33,311 bases of DNA from Candidatus Uhrbacteria bacterium CG10_big_fil_rev_8_21_14_0_10_48_16 (GCA_002793515.1 PFEU01000017.1:13182-46492); one strand, 5' to 3'; positions 22,279-30,970 are shown, numbered from the stretch's first letter. Program-made: numbers and translations. Notes: generated from the sequence alone by a model not told the origin.

Positions 22279-23301
22279 TTATTTTCCTCCAACAATCTTC
22301 TTGATCGCAGGAAGCTTCTTTTGATAATCCATAAATTCAGAGATCTGTCCTCGTGCACGCGCAAGATTATGTTCACGACGCGAGGCATATCGTGAGGCAT
22401 CCCATCCAAAATAATGGTCATCAAAATAGTCCGCCATAAATCGAGCCGCGAGTTCGAGGGTAATGGTCCCAATCGCCTGCGGAACATACTGCACCTCTTT
22501 CTTCGTCATCATATCCCCCGCCCCTTTCTGATACCCTCTCCAAGCAGAGCGAAAAACCGCCAGGTTAAATGTATTATCAATGGCGTCTTCTGCCCCTCCA
22601 CACCAGGAACGAAATGCATCCCCAAGCTCCACAAGAAGCGGACGGCGGTTACACGTATCTAAGTCGATAATCGCCTTGGCTTCACCTTTGGTGTTAAACA
22701 AGATGTTTGAAATCTTCGGGTCCCCATGAATGACACGCATGGGAAGATCGCTTGGAAGAAAATACTTTGGAAGCATGATTGTAAGGAACTCAATTTCCTC
22801 CTGAACTTCCGCGACTTCCTCTTTTTTTCCTTTTTTTACAGACTCCAAAAATGACGCATACACTTTTTCTGTTTCATGAAGAATTTTTGTGGACGTAAAT
22901 GTATACGGAAACCCATCCATCACATGGTGAAACTGAGCATAGAGCTCTCCACACGCTTGAGCCATCTTTAAGTCCTTCAGAACGTGCAGTGTTTTCCCTT
23001 TCAGTTTCGTCTGCATTCTCCAAGCATCATTCCCGATCTTGAGTACAACATCTCCCTTCTTCGACAACACCGCTTGGGGGGTAGGAAACCCTTCAAGCGC
23101 AAGGAACCGAGTCACAAATAAAAAGTCCCGCCCGATGGCTTTACTCGCAAGAACAGGATGAAGCTTCTGCAAAATATATTGTCCTGTTGGTGTCTCAATT
23201 TCAAATGTCTTATGGACAAGGCCATCTGTCACAACTTTCACTCGAGTGACATTCCCTATATCATAGGAACTCAGTACGGCCTTTGGTATTTCATGTTTCA
23301 T
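22279..23301 (-). CDS. Aminoglycoside phosphotransferase / choline kinase-fold sugar kinase
   Basis: The 340-residue protein has the APH fold kinase core: an N-lobe with YILQKLHPV (ATP-lysine region, about residue 43-50), then HGDPKISNILF (residues 192-202, catalytic Asp and Asn), and IIDLDT (211-216, metal-binding Asp). The overall arrangement resembles N-acetylhexosamine kinases of the NahK type and other small-molecule kinases. Resistance to aminoglycosides is not implied. It is the first gene of the surface operon and its promoter lies inside the divergent methyltransferase gene, so the mRNA leader is nearly absent. Confidence 0.85.
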   Translation of the reverse strand: MKHEIPKAVLSSYDIGNVTRVKVVTDGLVHKTFEIETPTGQYILQKLHPVLASKAIGRDFLFVTRFLALEGFPTPQAVLSKKGDVVLKIGNDAWRMQTKLKGKTLHVLKDLKMAQACGELYAQFHHVMDGFPYTFTSTKILHETEKVYASFLESVKKGKKEEVAEVQEEIEFLTIMLPKYFLPSDLPMRVIHGDPKISNILFNTKGEAKAIIDLDTCNRRPLLVELGDAFRSWCGGAEDAIDNTFNLAVFRSAWRGYQKGAGDMMTKKEVQYVPQAIGTITLELAARFMADYFDDHYFGWDASRYASRREHNLARARGQISEFMDYQKKLPAIKKIVGGK

Positions 23302-23306
23302 ACGGT

Positions 23307-23858
23307 ATGGATATTATCATATTCTTTCTGATTCTTTCTGCAACGTTGGTGATTGTCACTAATGTCCTTGCGATCTATTGGTTTGGTGCGATGCTGATCC
23401 CCGCGTTTGCAGGCGGGGCACCGTATGTCCCCACACGCCCTGAAATCATGGAACGTATGTTTGAGCTCGCACAAATTTCCCAAAATGATATCGTCGTGGA
23501 TCTTGGATCAGGAGACGGACGTCTCGTCATTGCGTCCGCACAGGCAGGAGCGAAACAATCCATTGGCTACGAGATTCACCCTGGACTTGTACGTCTCTCT
23601 ACCTGGAAAATTAGACGAGCTGGATTTGAAAATTCTGCGATCATCAAAAATCAATCCATGTGGAACGCAGACCTTACTCATGCGGACCTTATTTTTCTCT
23701 ATCAAATCCCCTACGCTATGGGACGCATCAAGCGTCTACTGGAACGAGATCTCAGGCCCGGATCTCGAATCGTCTCCCATGCGTTCAAAATTCCTGGATG
23801 GGAACCAGATGAAGTCCATGGAAACGTTCTTTTGTACAAAATCAAAGACCGAGCCTAG
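23307..23858 (+). CDS. Membrane-anchored FAM173/ATPSc-KMT-like methyltransferase
   Basis: A transmembrane helix (residues 3-33) is followed by YVPTRPEIMERMFELAQI and the SAM-binding motif DIVVDLGSGDGRLVIASAQAGAKQSIGYEIHPGLVRLS, then LIFLYQIPYAMGRI and GSRIVSHAFKIPGWEP. This layout, including the hydrophobic segment and the P(S/T)..E..M before motif I, is that of the FAM173 lysine methyltransferase family, whose eukaryotic members methylate ATP synthase c-subunit or the ADP/ATP carrier. The start at 23307 (MDIIIFF) is chosen because the earlier ATG overlaps the divergent gene. The stop codon is inside the following terminator palindrome. Confidence 0.85.
   Translation: MDIIIFFLILSATLVIVTNVLAIYWFGAMLIPAFAGGAPYVPTRPEIMERMFELAQISQNDIVVDLGSGDGRLVIASAQAGAKQSIGYEIHPGLVRLSTWKIRRAGFENSAIIKNQSMWNADLTHADLIFLYQIPYAMGRIKRLLERDLRPGSRIVSHAFKIPGWEPDEVHGNVLLYKIKDRA
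23316..23343 (-). promoter_or_regulatory. Promoter of the kinase/MEMO-CapA operon inside the divergent gene
   Basis: On the minus strand TTGCAG (23338-23343), a 16-nt spacer and TATGAT (23316-23321) lie within the first codons of the plus-strand methyltransferase; the kinase ATG is 14 nt further on. A TGATAATAT extended -10 is also possible, 9 nt before the ATG. Either way the leader is very short. Confidence 0.6.
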
Positions 23859-23872
23859 GCTCGGTCTTTTTT
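23844..23872. terminator. Palindromic terminator containing a stop codon
   Basis: A 26-bp perfect palindrome (AAAGACCGAGCCT and its complement) has T-rich sequence on the plus strand and T-richness on the minus strand too. It includes the last codons and TAG stop of the methyltransferase gene and lies 3 nt from the fusA stop, so it serves both convergent units. Confidence 0.9.
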
Positions 23873-23874
23873 GA

Positions 23875-25971
23875 CTAATGTTTTCGAGAAGGTCCTTCTC
23901 CACGTTTTTCAACAATTTCCTTTGCGACGTTTGAAGGCACAACATCGTAATGAGCAAACTCCATAGAGTAGCTCGCTCGACCCTGCGTAATAGAACGTAG
24001 GCTTGTTGCGTACCCAAACATTTCCGCAAGAGGGACGAACGCATCGATCACCTTTGCTCCAGAGCGGTCTTCCATACTCTGGATTTGACCACGCTTGGCA
24101 TTCAAGTCTCCGACAACGGTTCCCATGAAATCTTCTGGTGTCACCACCTCAACTTTCATGACTGGCTCCAACAAATTGATCCCTGCCTTCTTTGCCGCTT
24201 CCTGGAAAGCCATCGATCCTGCAACCTTAAAGGCGGCTTCTGAGGAGTCTACATCATGGTAAGAACCATCGTAGAGCACGGCTTTTACATCGAGAATTGG
24301 ATATCCCGCAAGCACCCCACGATCAGCTGCTTCACGAATTCCTTTTTCAATCGCATTGAAGTATTCACGAGGAATAGTTCCACCCTTCACAATCTCTTCG
24401 AACTCGGTACCAGCTCCTGGTTCCAATTTCTCCAGATGAATAAGGGCATGACCATACTGTCCACGTCCACCACTCTGGCGAACGAACTTTCCTTCTCCGT
24501 CTGCATTTCCCTTGATGGTCTCGCGGTAGGAAACCTGTGGTTGACCCACATTACATTCAACAGAAAATTCACGCTTCAATCGATCAACGATGATATCCAA
24601 ATGAAGTTCTCCCATTCCAGAAATAATCACCTGGTTGGTTTCTTCATCTGTGCGCACACGGAATGTTGGATCCTCTTCTGCGAGCTTGTTCAAAGCGACT
24701 CCCATCTTCTCCTGGTCCTGCTTGGTCTTTGGTTCGATCGCAATCGAGATCACAGGTTCTGGGAAGATAATGGACTCAAGCAAAATTGGATTCTCCGGGT
24801 CACAAAGCGTGTGTCCGGTAAACGTTTCCTTCAGTCCTACCATGGCCGCAATTTCTCCCGCATGAACCTCGGTGATCTCTTCACGAGAGTTTGCGTGCAA
24901 TCGCACAATACGACCAACACGTTCTTTTCCTCCAGTCGATGAGTTCAAAATGTACGAACCTGCTTTTACACTTCCTGAGTAGACTCGAAAGAAGGCAAGT
25001 TTTCCAACGAATGGATCCGCTGCAATCTTAAATGCCAAAGCAGAAAATGGTTCTTCGTCTGAACTATGACGCACGATAACCACCTCACTATCATCTGGAT
25101 CTGTTCCTTGAAATTCTGGAACATCAAGCGGGCTTGGAAGAAAGTCAACGGCTGCATCCAAAAGAAGTTGGACTCCTTTATTCTTCAACGCGGATCCACA
25201 CAAGATCGGAATAAACTCGTTTGCAATGGTCGCCTTTCGAATAACCGCTTTGACTTCTTCGAGTGTTGGTTCTTCTCCTGCAAGATACTTCTCCATGATC
25301 GCCTCGTCATTTTCGGCAACCGCTTCAAGAAGCGCTGCACGATACTCATCTGACTTGGCTTTATACTCTTCTGGAATTTCAACAATATCAATATCCTTTC
25401 CTTGATCATCTCGGTAGAAATGCGCCTTCATGGTGAGCAAATTGATCACCCCAATAAAATCTGATTCTGTTCCAATAGGAAGTTGAATCGGATAAGCCTT
25501 CTTGGTCAGACGATTATGAACAGAAGCAACGTCCTTGTAAAAATCTGCTCCGGTTCGATCAAGCTTATTGATAAACACCAAACGAGGGACATGAAAATCA
25601 TCCGCATAGCGCCAGTTGGTTTCGGACTGTGGTTCTACTCCAGCCACTCCGTCAAACACGGCAATTCCTCCATCGAGCACACGCATTGAACGCTTTACCT
25701 CAACGGTAAAATCGATGTGTCCTGGAGTATCAATCAAGTTGATCTGGTGATCTTTCCAAAAACAGGTCGTCGCTGCTGCGGTGATAGTAATTCCCCGTTC
25801 ACGCTCTTGTTCCATCCAGTCCATGGTGGCTTCTCCTTCATGCACTTCTCCAATTTTGTGCTTTCGTCCTGTATAAAATAGGACACGTTCTGAAACGGTT
25901 GTCTTCCCTGCATCAATGTGTGCAAAGATTCCGAAGTTTCGAATTTTATCGAGCGGGTATTCTCTTGGCAT
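23875..25971 (-). CDS. fusA: Elongation factor G
   Basis: EF-G drives translocation. The GTPase motifs AHIDAGKT, the RGITI switch, DTPGHIDF and NKLDR are intact, followed by domain II, domain IV ([13 protein letters not shown]) and domain V ending [20 protein letters not shown]. Length 698 is normal. It is the last gene of the rpsL-rpsG-fusA operon, 9 nt after rpsG. The usual tuf is missing here and located with rpsJ. Confidence 0.98.
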   Translation of the reverse strand: MPREYPLDKIRNFGIFAHIDAGKTTVSERVLFYTGRKHKIGEVHEGEATMDWMEQERERGITITAAATTCFWKDHQINLIDTPGHIDFTVEVKRSMRVLDGGIAVFDGVAGVEPQSETNWRYADDFHVPRLVFINKLDRTGADFYKDVASVHNRLTKKAYPIQLPIGTESDFIGVINLLTMKAHFYRDDQGKDIDIVEIPEEYKAKSDEYRAALLEAVAENDEAIMEKYLAGEEPTLEEVKAVIRKATIANEFIPILCGSALKNKGVQLLLDAAVDFLPSPLDVPEFQGTDPDDSEVVIVRHSSDEEPFSALAFKIAADPFVGKLAFFRVYSGSVKAGSYILNSSTGGKERVGRIVRLHANSREEITEVHAGEIAAMVGLKETFTGHTLCDPENPILLESIIFPEPVISIAIEPKTKQDQEKMGVALNKLAEEDPTFRVRTDEETNQVIISGMGELHLDIIVDRLKREFSVECNVGQPQVSYRETIKGNADGEGKFVRQSGGRGQYGHALIHLEKLEPGAGTEFEEIVKGGTIPREYFNAIEKGIREAADRGVLAGYPILDVKAVLYDGSYHDVDSSEAAFKVAGSMAFQEAAKKAGINLLEPVMKVEVVTPEDFMGTVVGDLNAKRGQIQSMEDRSGAKVIDAFVPLAEMFGYATSLRSITQGRASYSMEFAHYDVVPSNVAKEIVEKRGEGPSRKH

Positions 25972-25980
25972 AGAAAAAAA

Positions 25981-26451
25981 TTATCGACGAGCAAAGTGAG
26001 CAAAGGCGCGGTTGGCTTCTGCCATACGCTGAACATCCTGTTTTTTCTTAATTGCATCACCTTCACTATTGGCTGCTGCAATCAGTTCGTCAGAGAGTTT
26101 CACGGCCATTGGACGTCCTTTTTTCGCTCGAGCAGCTGTAATCACCCATCGGTACGCAAGAACGTAACGACGATCACCACGAACGCTCATAGGAACCTGA
26201 TAGTTGGCTCCCCCGACACGTCGACTCTTCACTTCAAGAGAAGGCATGACATTCTTCATGGCACGCTCAAAAACTTCAAGAGGATTCTCTTGTGTCTTCT
26301 CTGCAATAAGCGTAAACGCATCGTACACAACCTTTTGGGCCGTTGATTTCTTTCCATCTTGCATGATGTAGTTAATCAACTTTGTGACGTACACGTTGGC
26401 GTACTTTGGATCTGGGGTGAGTTCTCGCTTTGGGGCTTGTTTACCTCGCAT
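25981..26451 (-). CDS. rpsG: 30S ribosomal protein S7
   Basis: S7 organises the 3' domain of 16S rRNA and contacts the E-site t[42 protein letters not shown] opens it, and [19 protein letters not shown] and the C-terminal [13 protein letters not shown] are typical; length 156. It is separated from rpsL by a 193-nt spacer with a long hairpin, and lacks a Shine-Dalgarno sequence. Confidence 0.98.
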   Translation of the reverse strand: MRGKQAPKRELTPDPKYANVYVTKLINYIMQDGKKSTAQKVVYDAFTLIAEKTQENPLEVFERAMKNVMPSLEVKSRRVGGANYQVPMSVRGDRRYVLAYRWVITAARAKKGRPMAVKLSDELIAAANSEGDAIKKKQDVQRMAEANRAFAHFARR

Positions 26452-26524
26452 AGTTTTGAATGATTCTGCCGGTGGTGCTTCCCCCTACGAGAGAGGTACT
26501 CCGACGTATGAATAAGATAAATTG

Positions 26525-26646
26525 AAAACGCTCAAAATGAGATGAAATGCGACGGTCTGGAAGGAGGAAATCGACGAAACGTAGTTCCTCTACATTGAGT
26601 CGATTTCCGACTGAAGACCGAGCAGATCGCTCATTTTGAGTGTTTT
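26525..26646 (-). other. Long multi-part hairpin in the rpsL-rpsG spacer
   Basis: Paired blocks nest one inside another: AAAAC/GTTTT, CTCAAAATGAG/CTCATTTTGAG (26531-26541 with 26630-26640), CGGTCT/AGACCG, GGAAATCGAC/GTCGATTTCC (26566-26575 with 26599-26608) and GTAG/CTAC at the tip. The whole 122-nt element forms one long interrupted stem and covers the rpsL stop region. On the minus strand it is followed by TTTTCAATTT, so it might act as a weak terminator as well as a processing element. Confidence 0.65.
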
Positions 26647-27070
26647 ATTTTTTGGCTTTTGGACGCTTTGCTCCGTACTTCGAACGGCTACGCATACGAC
26701 CTTCAACACCTTGTGTATCGTACACTCCACGCACAACGTGATAGCGCACACCAGGAAGATCTTTTACGCGCCCTCCTCGAATCATGACGATCGAGTGCTC
26801 CTGAAGGTTGTGTCCCTCTCCTGGAATATAGGCGTTAACCTCTGTTCCATTTGAAAGACGTACACGGGCGATCTTACGAATAGCGGAGTTTGGTTTCTTT
26901 GGAGTCATGGTGGTCACTTTGACACAAACCCCACGCTTAAACGCGCTTCCTTGTTTAAGCTCTGTTCGTTTTCGATGCAAAGAATCGAGCGTGTACTGCA
27001 TGGCAGGTGACTTGCTCTTAGATGTCTTTGATGTTCGGCCCTTTCGGACAAGTTGATTGACTGTAGGCAT
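26645..27070 (-). CDS. rpsL: 30S ribosomal protein S12
   Basis: S12 sits at the decoding centre and affects accuracy and streptomycin sensitivity. [12 protein letters not shown], the loop [17 protein letters not shown] with the conserved lysine, and [13 protein letters not shown] are present; the lysine that is often changed in streptomycin-resistant strains is wild type in the PKKPNSA motif. An insertion of about 13 residues near residue 25-40 relative to E. coli makes it 141 residues. It starts the str operon from a visible promoter. Confidence 0.97.
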   Translation of the reverse strand: MPTVNQLVRKGRTSKTSKSKSPAMQYTLDSLHRKRTELKQGSAFKRGVCVKVTTMTPKKPNSAIRKIARVRLSNGTEVNAYIPGEGHNLQEHSIVMIRGGRVKDLPGVRYHVVRGVYDTQGVEGRMRSRSKYGAKRPKAKK

Positions 27071-27161
27071 AGGTTAGGTAATGGAGTGGTTAAATCGACT
27101 GGTGTCCGAGCGACATAATCACCCAATAACACAACGACTTACTGACTCAAAAAGCGCCTGG

Positions 27162-27190
27162 AGAGTACCATGAGCATTATTTTCGGTCAA
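27162..27190 (-). promoter_or_regulatory. Promoter of the str operon
   Basis: On the minus strand TTGACC (27185-27190), a 17-nt spacer and TACTCT (27162-27167) preceded by TGG. The leader to rpsL is about 85 nt. The -35 and -10 hexamers are identical to those before the SAM-hydrolase-like gene at 31031. Confidence 0.6.
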
Positions 27191-27227
27191 GAACACAAGT
27201 GATGTGTAATCTTTTCACGGGAAGTAC

Positions 27228-27911
27228 CTAAAACGTCCTAAAAATTGAGGCAAAGTATCCATTACAACTTCCTCCAATCAAGCCATCACAGATAGCAAAG
27301 GCTGGTTCAGAGATAAAAAAGAAGATATTTATACTAGTAAACGCACTTACTAACACAGCGATCATCAGAATCTGAGGGCCACGTGTTGCCACAAACATCC
27401 GAAGCTCTTGATATTTTGGACTATCAAAAAGCGCAAAAAAGAGCTTTGATCCGTCTAATGGATGAACAGGAATGATATTGAAAAGCATCAAAAAGAGATT
27501 CAAGAGAACGGAGAGAAACAGAAAAATAGAAAGGAGGTTCAAGGGCGCGATTATTCCCCCACCCACAAGGACACGAAAGGCCACACCTGAAACAAGGGCC
27601 ATCACGAGGTTTGAACCCGGTCCAGCAAGAGCCACCTTCACCGCATCCCATTTAGGGTCTTTCAAATTATACGGATTATACGGAACAGGTTTAGCCCACC
27701 CAAAACCAAAAAGTAACAACAAAATAAGACCTGTTGGATCCACATGAGCCAACGGATTCAACGTGAGTCGTCCTTCATACTCTGCGGTCTTATCCCCTCG
27801 CAACTTTGCGACAAGCGCATGAGAAAACTCGTGAATCGTCAGGGTGAATGCAATTGCCGACAACCATGCGATCGCAACCGCCGGAGATCCTAGAAGAAGA
27901 TTGAGAAACAT
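27228..27911 (-). CDS. Site-2 protease-like M50 membrane metalloprotease
   Basis: The 227-residue protein has the intramembrane zinc motif HEFSHA (residues 27-32), NPLAHVDPTG after the next helix, and IIPVHPLDGSK carrying the third metal ligand Asp. About five or six hydrophobic helices are visible and there is no PDZ domain, as in the small Rip1/YydH-like group of site-2 proteases. Such proteases cleave transmembrane helices of regulators or signal peptides; the substrate is unknown. It has its own TATAAT 8 nt before the ATG and lies directly upstream of the str operon promoter, in the same direction. Confidence 0.9.
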   Translation of the reverse strand: MFLNLLLGSPAVAIAWLSAIAFTLTIHEFSHALVAKLRGDKTAEYEGRLTLNPLAHVDPTGLILLLLFGFGWAKPVPYNPYNLKDPKWDAVKVALAGPGSNLVMALVSGVAFRVLVGGGIIAPLNLLSIFLFLSVLLNLFLMLFNIIPVHPLDGSKLFFALFDSPKYQELRMFVATRGPQILMIAVLVSAFTSINIFFFISEPAFAICDGLIGGSCNGYFASIFRTF

Positions 27912-27919
27912 ACGAAAGG

Positions 27920-27925
27920 ATTATA
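27920..27925 (-). promoter_or_regulatory. -10 box of the site-2 protease gene, leaderless
   Basis: A perfect TATAAT on the minus strand ends 8 nt before the ATG at 27911. No convincing -35 box is seen. The spacing implies a leaderless transcript. Confidence 0.6.
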
Positions 27926-27951
27926 GCGAAGAATGGAAAAAGGGCGAAATA

Positions 27952-27978
27952 GAAAAACCGTACAAACAGGTTGTACGG
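27952..27978 (-). terminator. Terminator after the 68-residue gene
   Basis: On the minus strand an 8-bp stem CCGTACAA-CCTGT-TTGTACGG is followed by TTTTTCTATTT, 10 nt after the stop codon of the small gene. Confidence 0.9.
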
Positions 27979-27988
27979 AACGTCTCAA

Positions 27989-28195
27989 CTATGCGGCGAC
28001 CTGGTCGCGAAACTCTTCCAGCACGAGACTGATCTCAGATGCTGGGTTGGGGTTCTGAAGGGCAGCTCGCATCCGCTCGCCAATCCCGAGATCGGGATGG
28101 CGTGCGTCGAGCTCAGAGAGCTTGCGCATGGCGATCTGCATCGCCCGATCTGTCCGCTCATCCGTTGAGGGACTGTTTTTATCAGTATTATTCAT
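27989..28195 (-). CDS. Small hypothetical protein (68 aa), GC-rich
   Basis: The start at 28195 (MNNTDKNSPSTDERTDRAM) is preferred because the track's longer form overlaps the upstream gene by more than 40 nt. The protein is mostly helical and amphipathic (MRKLSELDARHPDLGIGERMRAAL...EISLVLEEFRDQVAA), soluble, with a Ser/Thr/Asp N-terminus. It is not recognised. It follows the 348-residue gene by 19 nt and ends before a strong terminator. The base composition is richer in GC than its neighbours. Confidence 0.6.
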   Translation of the reverse strand: MNNTDKNSPSTDERTDRAMQIAMRKLSELDARHPDLGIGERMRAALQNPNPASEISLVLEEFRDQVAA

Positions 28196-28214
28196 ATCTG
28201 TCAATAGATGATTC

Positions 28215-29261
28215 TTATCCTGTAGCACGCAAACCAAACTGTTCTGCTTCTGCAACGCTCAAATCCTGTGTCCCAGACGTTGAATCTACCAGATATCTAA
28301 ATTCAATATCTCCAATCACGATCTCTGGTTTTTTCACTCCTGCTGGTAAGTCTCCCCCAAACTCATCTACCGCTGTCATCAACAAACGATAAAGGCGAAA
28401 TTCGGCAAGAAAACGATCCTGTGCCGAAAGTCCAGAAATCTTTTCTTGAATCGACGCAAGTTCTGTAAGCTCACCTGCGACAATATCGAAAACCTCCTCC
28501 TCACCAATATCGATCCCCGATTCTGGACGACGATCAAGAAGCTCTTTTTGAACCCATTCCGCATCAAATTCTAGTTCTTCTTGTACTGCACGGGTCTGTC
28601 CCGCATATTTTTTAGGAAGATCTCGAACCTCATGAGCAGGTAAACCGGCTCGTGAAGCCTTTGCCTGATATAAAGTCAAGTCTACTATCAGTTTTGATGT
28701 TCCTTGATCAAATTTCACATCCGCTCCAACGAGATCAACCCCATATCGAACATCAATATTCACCCCCGTAGCAAACACACGATCAGGATGTGTTTGGGCT
28801 TGAGAGGAAACAAACCGTGCTAACTGCATCACACTAGACTCAAGCGTAAGCAAGTTCCCCCCCATTTCTTCAACGGAGGAATCTAGGAGTTGAACAACGT
28901 ATGGATTCTCATTGACCCTGTCAATCGAGCGTTTACGCTCAGCCATAATCTCATTTGCTTTTCGGCGAATCTTGTCAAAAAAAATCTTACCTTGCTGTGT
29001 TTCACGAATACGTGCAGGGAGTTTTAAATAGGCACGAAGAATGTGATCATTAAACTTTCCTAAATCTTCAATCTCAGGAGAAGAAAGAAAACGATCCACC
29101 GCCCGTTCAACCTGCTTTATCGTTTTTGCTTCAAGTGCAGACAATGCTTTTTCTTCCATGCCTCGATCTGTATACCGAGTATCTACAATGGGAATCACAT
29201 TCGCATACTCTTCACGAGTAGGTACCCTAAAGTTACCAGCAGTTTCTTTTCGTTTAAGCAT
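28215..29261 (-). CDS. Unrecognised soluble protein (348 aa), helical N-half
   Basis: The first 160 residues are highly charged and helical. The middle contains a beta-rich block GVDLVGADVKFDQGTSKLIVDLTLYQAK (quoted in part) that has the rhythm of a PD-(D/E)xK nuclease core (Asp, then a strand ending D-x-T-x-x-x-x-K). This is only a resemblance and no other nuclease feature is evident. The C-terminal part again is helical. There is no signal peptide or membrane helix. It lies downstream of murA (29 nt), perhaps in the same unit, and upstream of the 68-residue gene. A CPR-restricted family is possible. Confidence 0.75.
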   Translation of the reverse strand: MLKRKETAGNFRVPTREEYANVIPIVDTRYTDRGMEEKALSALEAKTIKQVERAVDRFLSSPEIEDLGKFNDHILRAYLKLPARIRETQQGKIFFDKIRRKANEIMAERKRSIDRVNENPYVVQLLDSSVEEMGGNLLTLESSVMQLARFVSSQAQTHPDRVFATGVNIDVRYGVDLVGADVKFDQGTSKLIVDLTLYQAKASRAGLPAHEVRDLPKKYAGQTRAVQEELEFDAEWVQKELLDRRPESGIDIGEEEVFDIVAGELTELASIQEKISGLSAQDRFLAEFRLYRLLMTAVDEFGGDLPAGVKKPEIVIGDIEFRYLVDSTSGTQDLSVAEAEQFGLRATG

Positions 29262-29290
29262 AAAATACCTTATATCTTAGTAAACTCTGT

Positions 29291-30595
29291 TTACACCTCC
29301 ACTCGCTCAATCTTTGCTCCTACGCTCTGCAACTTCTCTTGTAGTCGCTCGTACCCACGATCCAGATGATGGATCCCAGTCAGAGTAGAGGTTCCTTCTG
29401 CAACCAACGCCGCAACGACGAGGGCGAGGCCGGCGCGAATATCTGGAACGACGACTTCCGAAGCATGGAGTTTAGATGGTCCTGTGATAACCGCTGAGTG
29501 TTTGTAGTTTTGTCCTTTGAATCGACAATCTATCTCACCCAGACAGTTACTGAATAGAGTAATATCTGCCCCCATCTCTTTCAAGGAGTCTGTATAGCCG
29601 AATCGTTCTTCATACACGGTCTCGTGCACAATACTTGTTCCTTTTGCTTGTGTAAGAGCCACAACAAATGGCTGTTGCCAATCTGTCATGAATCCAGGAT
29701 GGGTATCTGTTTCAAGCTCGATCCCTTTCAGAGGCTTTGAACCTCGAAATAAAATTCCGTCTTCGTGCACCTCGTATTCTCCCCCAATCTTTCGTACGGC
29801 ATTTAAAAACGTGATCATGTGCTCGTGCTGGGCCCCACGTACAAAAATCTCTCCCCCTGTTCCAAGGGCCATCGCCCCGTAAGAAGCAGCAGCGATACGG
29901 TCTGGCATCACACGCACACGTGTTCCATGAAGTTTCTCAACGCCAACAATCTCAATAGAACGGTTAGCGTTAATTTGAATCATCGCTCCCATATCCTGGA
30001 GCATCATAATGAGTCCCTTCACTTCTGGTTCCCCTGCGGCATTTCTAATAACGGTCCGACCATCTGCCAGCACGCCGGCAAGGATGGCTGTCTCTGTTGC
30101 TCCAACCGAAGGGTATGGGAGTTCAATAACGGCTCCCTTGAGTCGAGACACACTCGCATGATAGCCGTCAGACGTTTCCTCAATGAGAGCCCCCATTTTT
30201 TTTAATGTCTCCAAGTGAAAATTCACAGGACGAGGTCCGATCTTATCGCCTCCGACTAACGGAACAAACGCTTCCCCAGCACGATGAAGAAGTGGCGCAA
30301 GAGCCAAAATACTGATTCGATTTTTTCGAGACAGTTCCCGAACGGAATTCGATGTCATGATGGGAGTCACCGTCCGAAGGGTATGTGCTTCGATCCATTC
30401 GACCTGAGCCCCTACCGTCATAATGATCTCCTGCGTAATTTCGGTTTCGTGCTGTCGAGGAACATTCGAAAGAATCACTTCCTCATCCGTTAAGAGAGAA
30501 GCGATCATCATTTTTGAGGCGGCATTTTTTGCTCCGGACACAGCGATCTCTCCATGAAGGGGAAGACCACCGGTGATTTTGAATATATCGGGCAT
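29291..30595 (-). CDS. murA: UDP-GlcNAc enolpyruvyl transferase MurA, Cys-to-Asp variant
   Basis: MurA transfers enolpyruvate from PEP to UDP-GlcNAc, the first committed step of peptidoglycan synthesis in the cytosol. The 434-residue protein shows the repeated inside-out barrel layout, SGAKNAASK with the substrate Lys, and the active-site loop GGDKIGPRPVNFH near residue 115-127. In E. coli this loop reads GGC.IGARPVDLH, so the Cys that fosfomycin alkylates is Asp here (about residue 117). The conserved Asp in DTHPGFMTDWQQP and the final-domain Arg region (DIRAGLALVVAAL) are intact. It is 12 nt after a small membrane protein gene. Confidence 0.96.
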   Translation of the reverse strand: MPDIFKITGGLPLHGEIAVSGAKNAASKMMIASLLTDEEVILSNVPRQHETEITQEIIMTVGAQVEWIEAHTLRTVTPIMTSNSVRELSRKNRISILALAPLLHRAGEAFVPLVGGDKIGPRPVNFHLETLKKMGALIEETSDGYHASVSRLKGAVIELPYPSVGATETAILAGVLADGRTVIRNAAGEPEVKGLIMMLQDMGAMIQINANRSIEIVGVEKLHGTRVRVMPDRIAAASYGAMALGTGGEIFVRGAQHEHMITFLNAVRKIGGEYEVHEDGILFRGSKPLKGIELETDTHPGFMTDWQQPFVVALTQAKGTSIVHETVYEERFGYTDSLKEMGADITLFSNCLGEIDCRFKGQNYKHSAVITGPSKLHASEVVVPDIRAGLALVVAALVAEGTSTLTGIHHLDRGYERLQEKLQSVGAKIERVEV

Positions 30596-30607
30596 AGGAA
30601 CAGAACT

Positions 30608-30961
30608 CTACCAAAGAGAGGCAACGACGTAAATCGTCGTCGTTGCAAGAAAGATCGGAAGGATCCAATCCACCCAATTAAGAAACCAACGTTCCCCACT
30701 ATACAGAAATCGAAACACGACTAACTCGAAAAATAACACAAACCCCATTCCCACCATCGTAACCGCAAAAGGAGATGCACTTGTCCCGAACAGGAAAAAA
30801 TAGATCCAAAAAAGACCAGCAAATGACACAATCACCGTAAAGTAATGCCACAGTAAATAACTTGTTCGCGAAAGGCTGTGAGCCCTATTCACAAATATCT
30901 CGATAAGAATCCAGGCGATAAGCGCGTGAATTCCGATGATGAGTGCACTTCCAAAAGTCAT
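30608..30961 (-). CDS. Four-helix small membrane protein of unknown function
   Basis: The 117-residue protein is almost entirely hydrophobic, with about four transmembrane segments (residues 5-23, 37-58, 64-84 and 98-115) and a short basic loop after the first. No motif is recognised. It precedes murA by 12 nt and is presumably co-transcribed, suggesting a cell-envelope role. A TAAACT box 9 nt before its ATG implies a leaderless mRNA; the -35 region overlaps back to back with that of the divergent gene. Confidence 0.75.
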   Translation of the reverse strand: MTFGSALIIGIHALIAWILIEIFVNRAHSLSRTSYLLWHYFTVIVSFAGLFWIYFFLFGTSASPFAVTMVGMGFVLFFELVVFRFLYSGERWFLNWVDWILPIFLATTTIYVVASLW

Positions 30962-30970
30962 AGTTCTTGT

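Noticed and set aside
22278-22487. N-terminal 70 residues of the 657-residue ORF
   Set aside because: They lie inside the upstream kinase gene and precede an obvious signal-segment start at 22277.
22279-23301. Aminoglycoside resistance role for the APH-fold kinase
   Set aside because: The fold is shared by many small-molecule kinases, and the operon context with exported surface-type proteins does not point to drug resistance.
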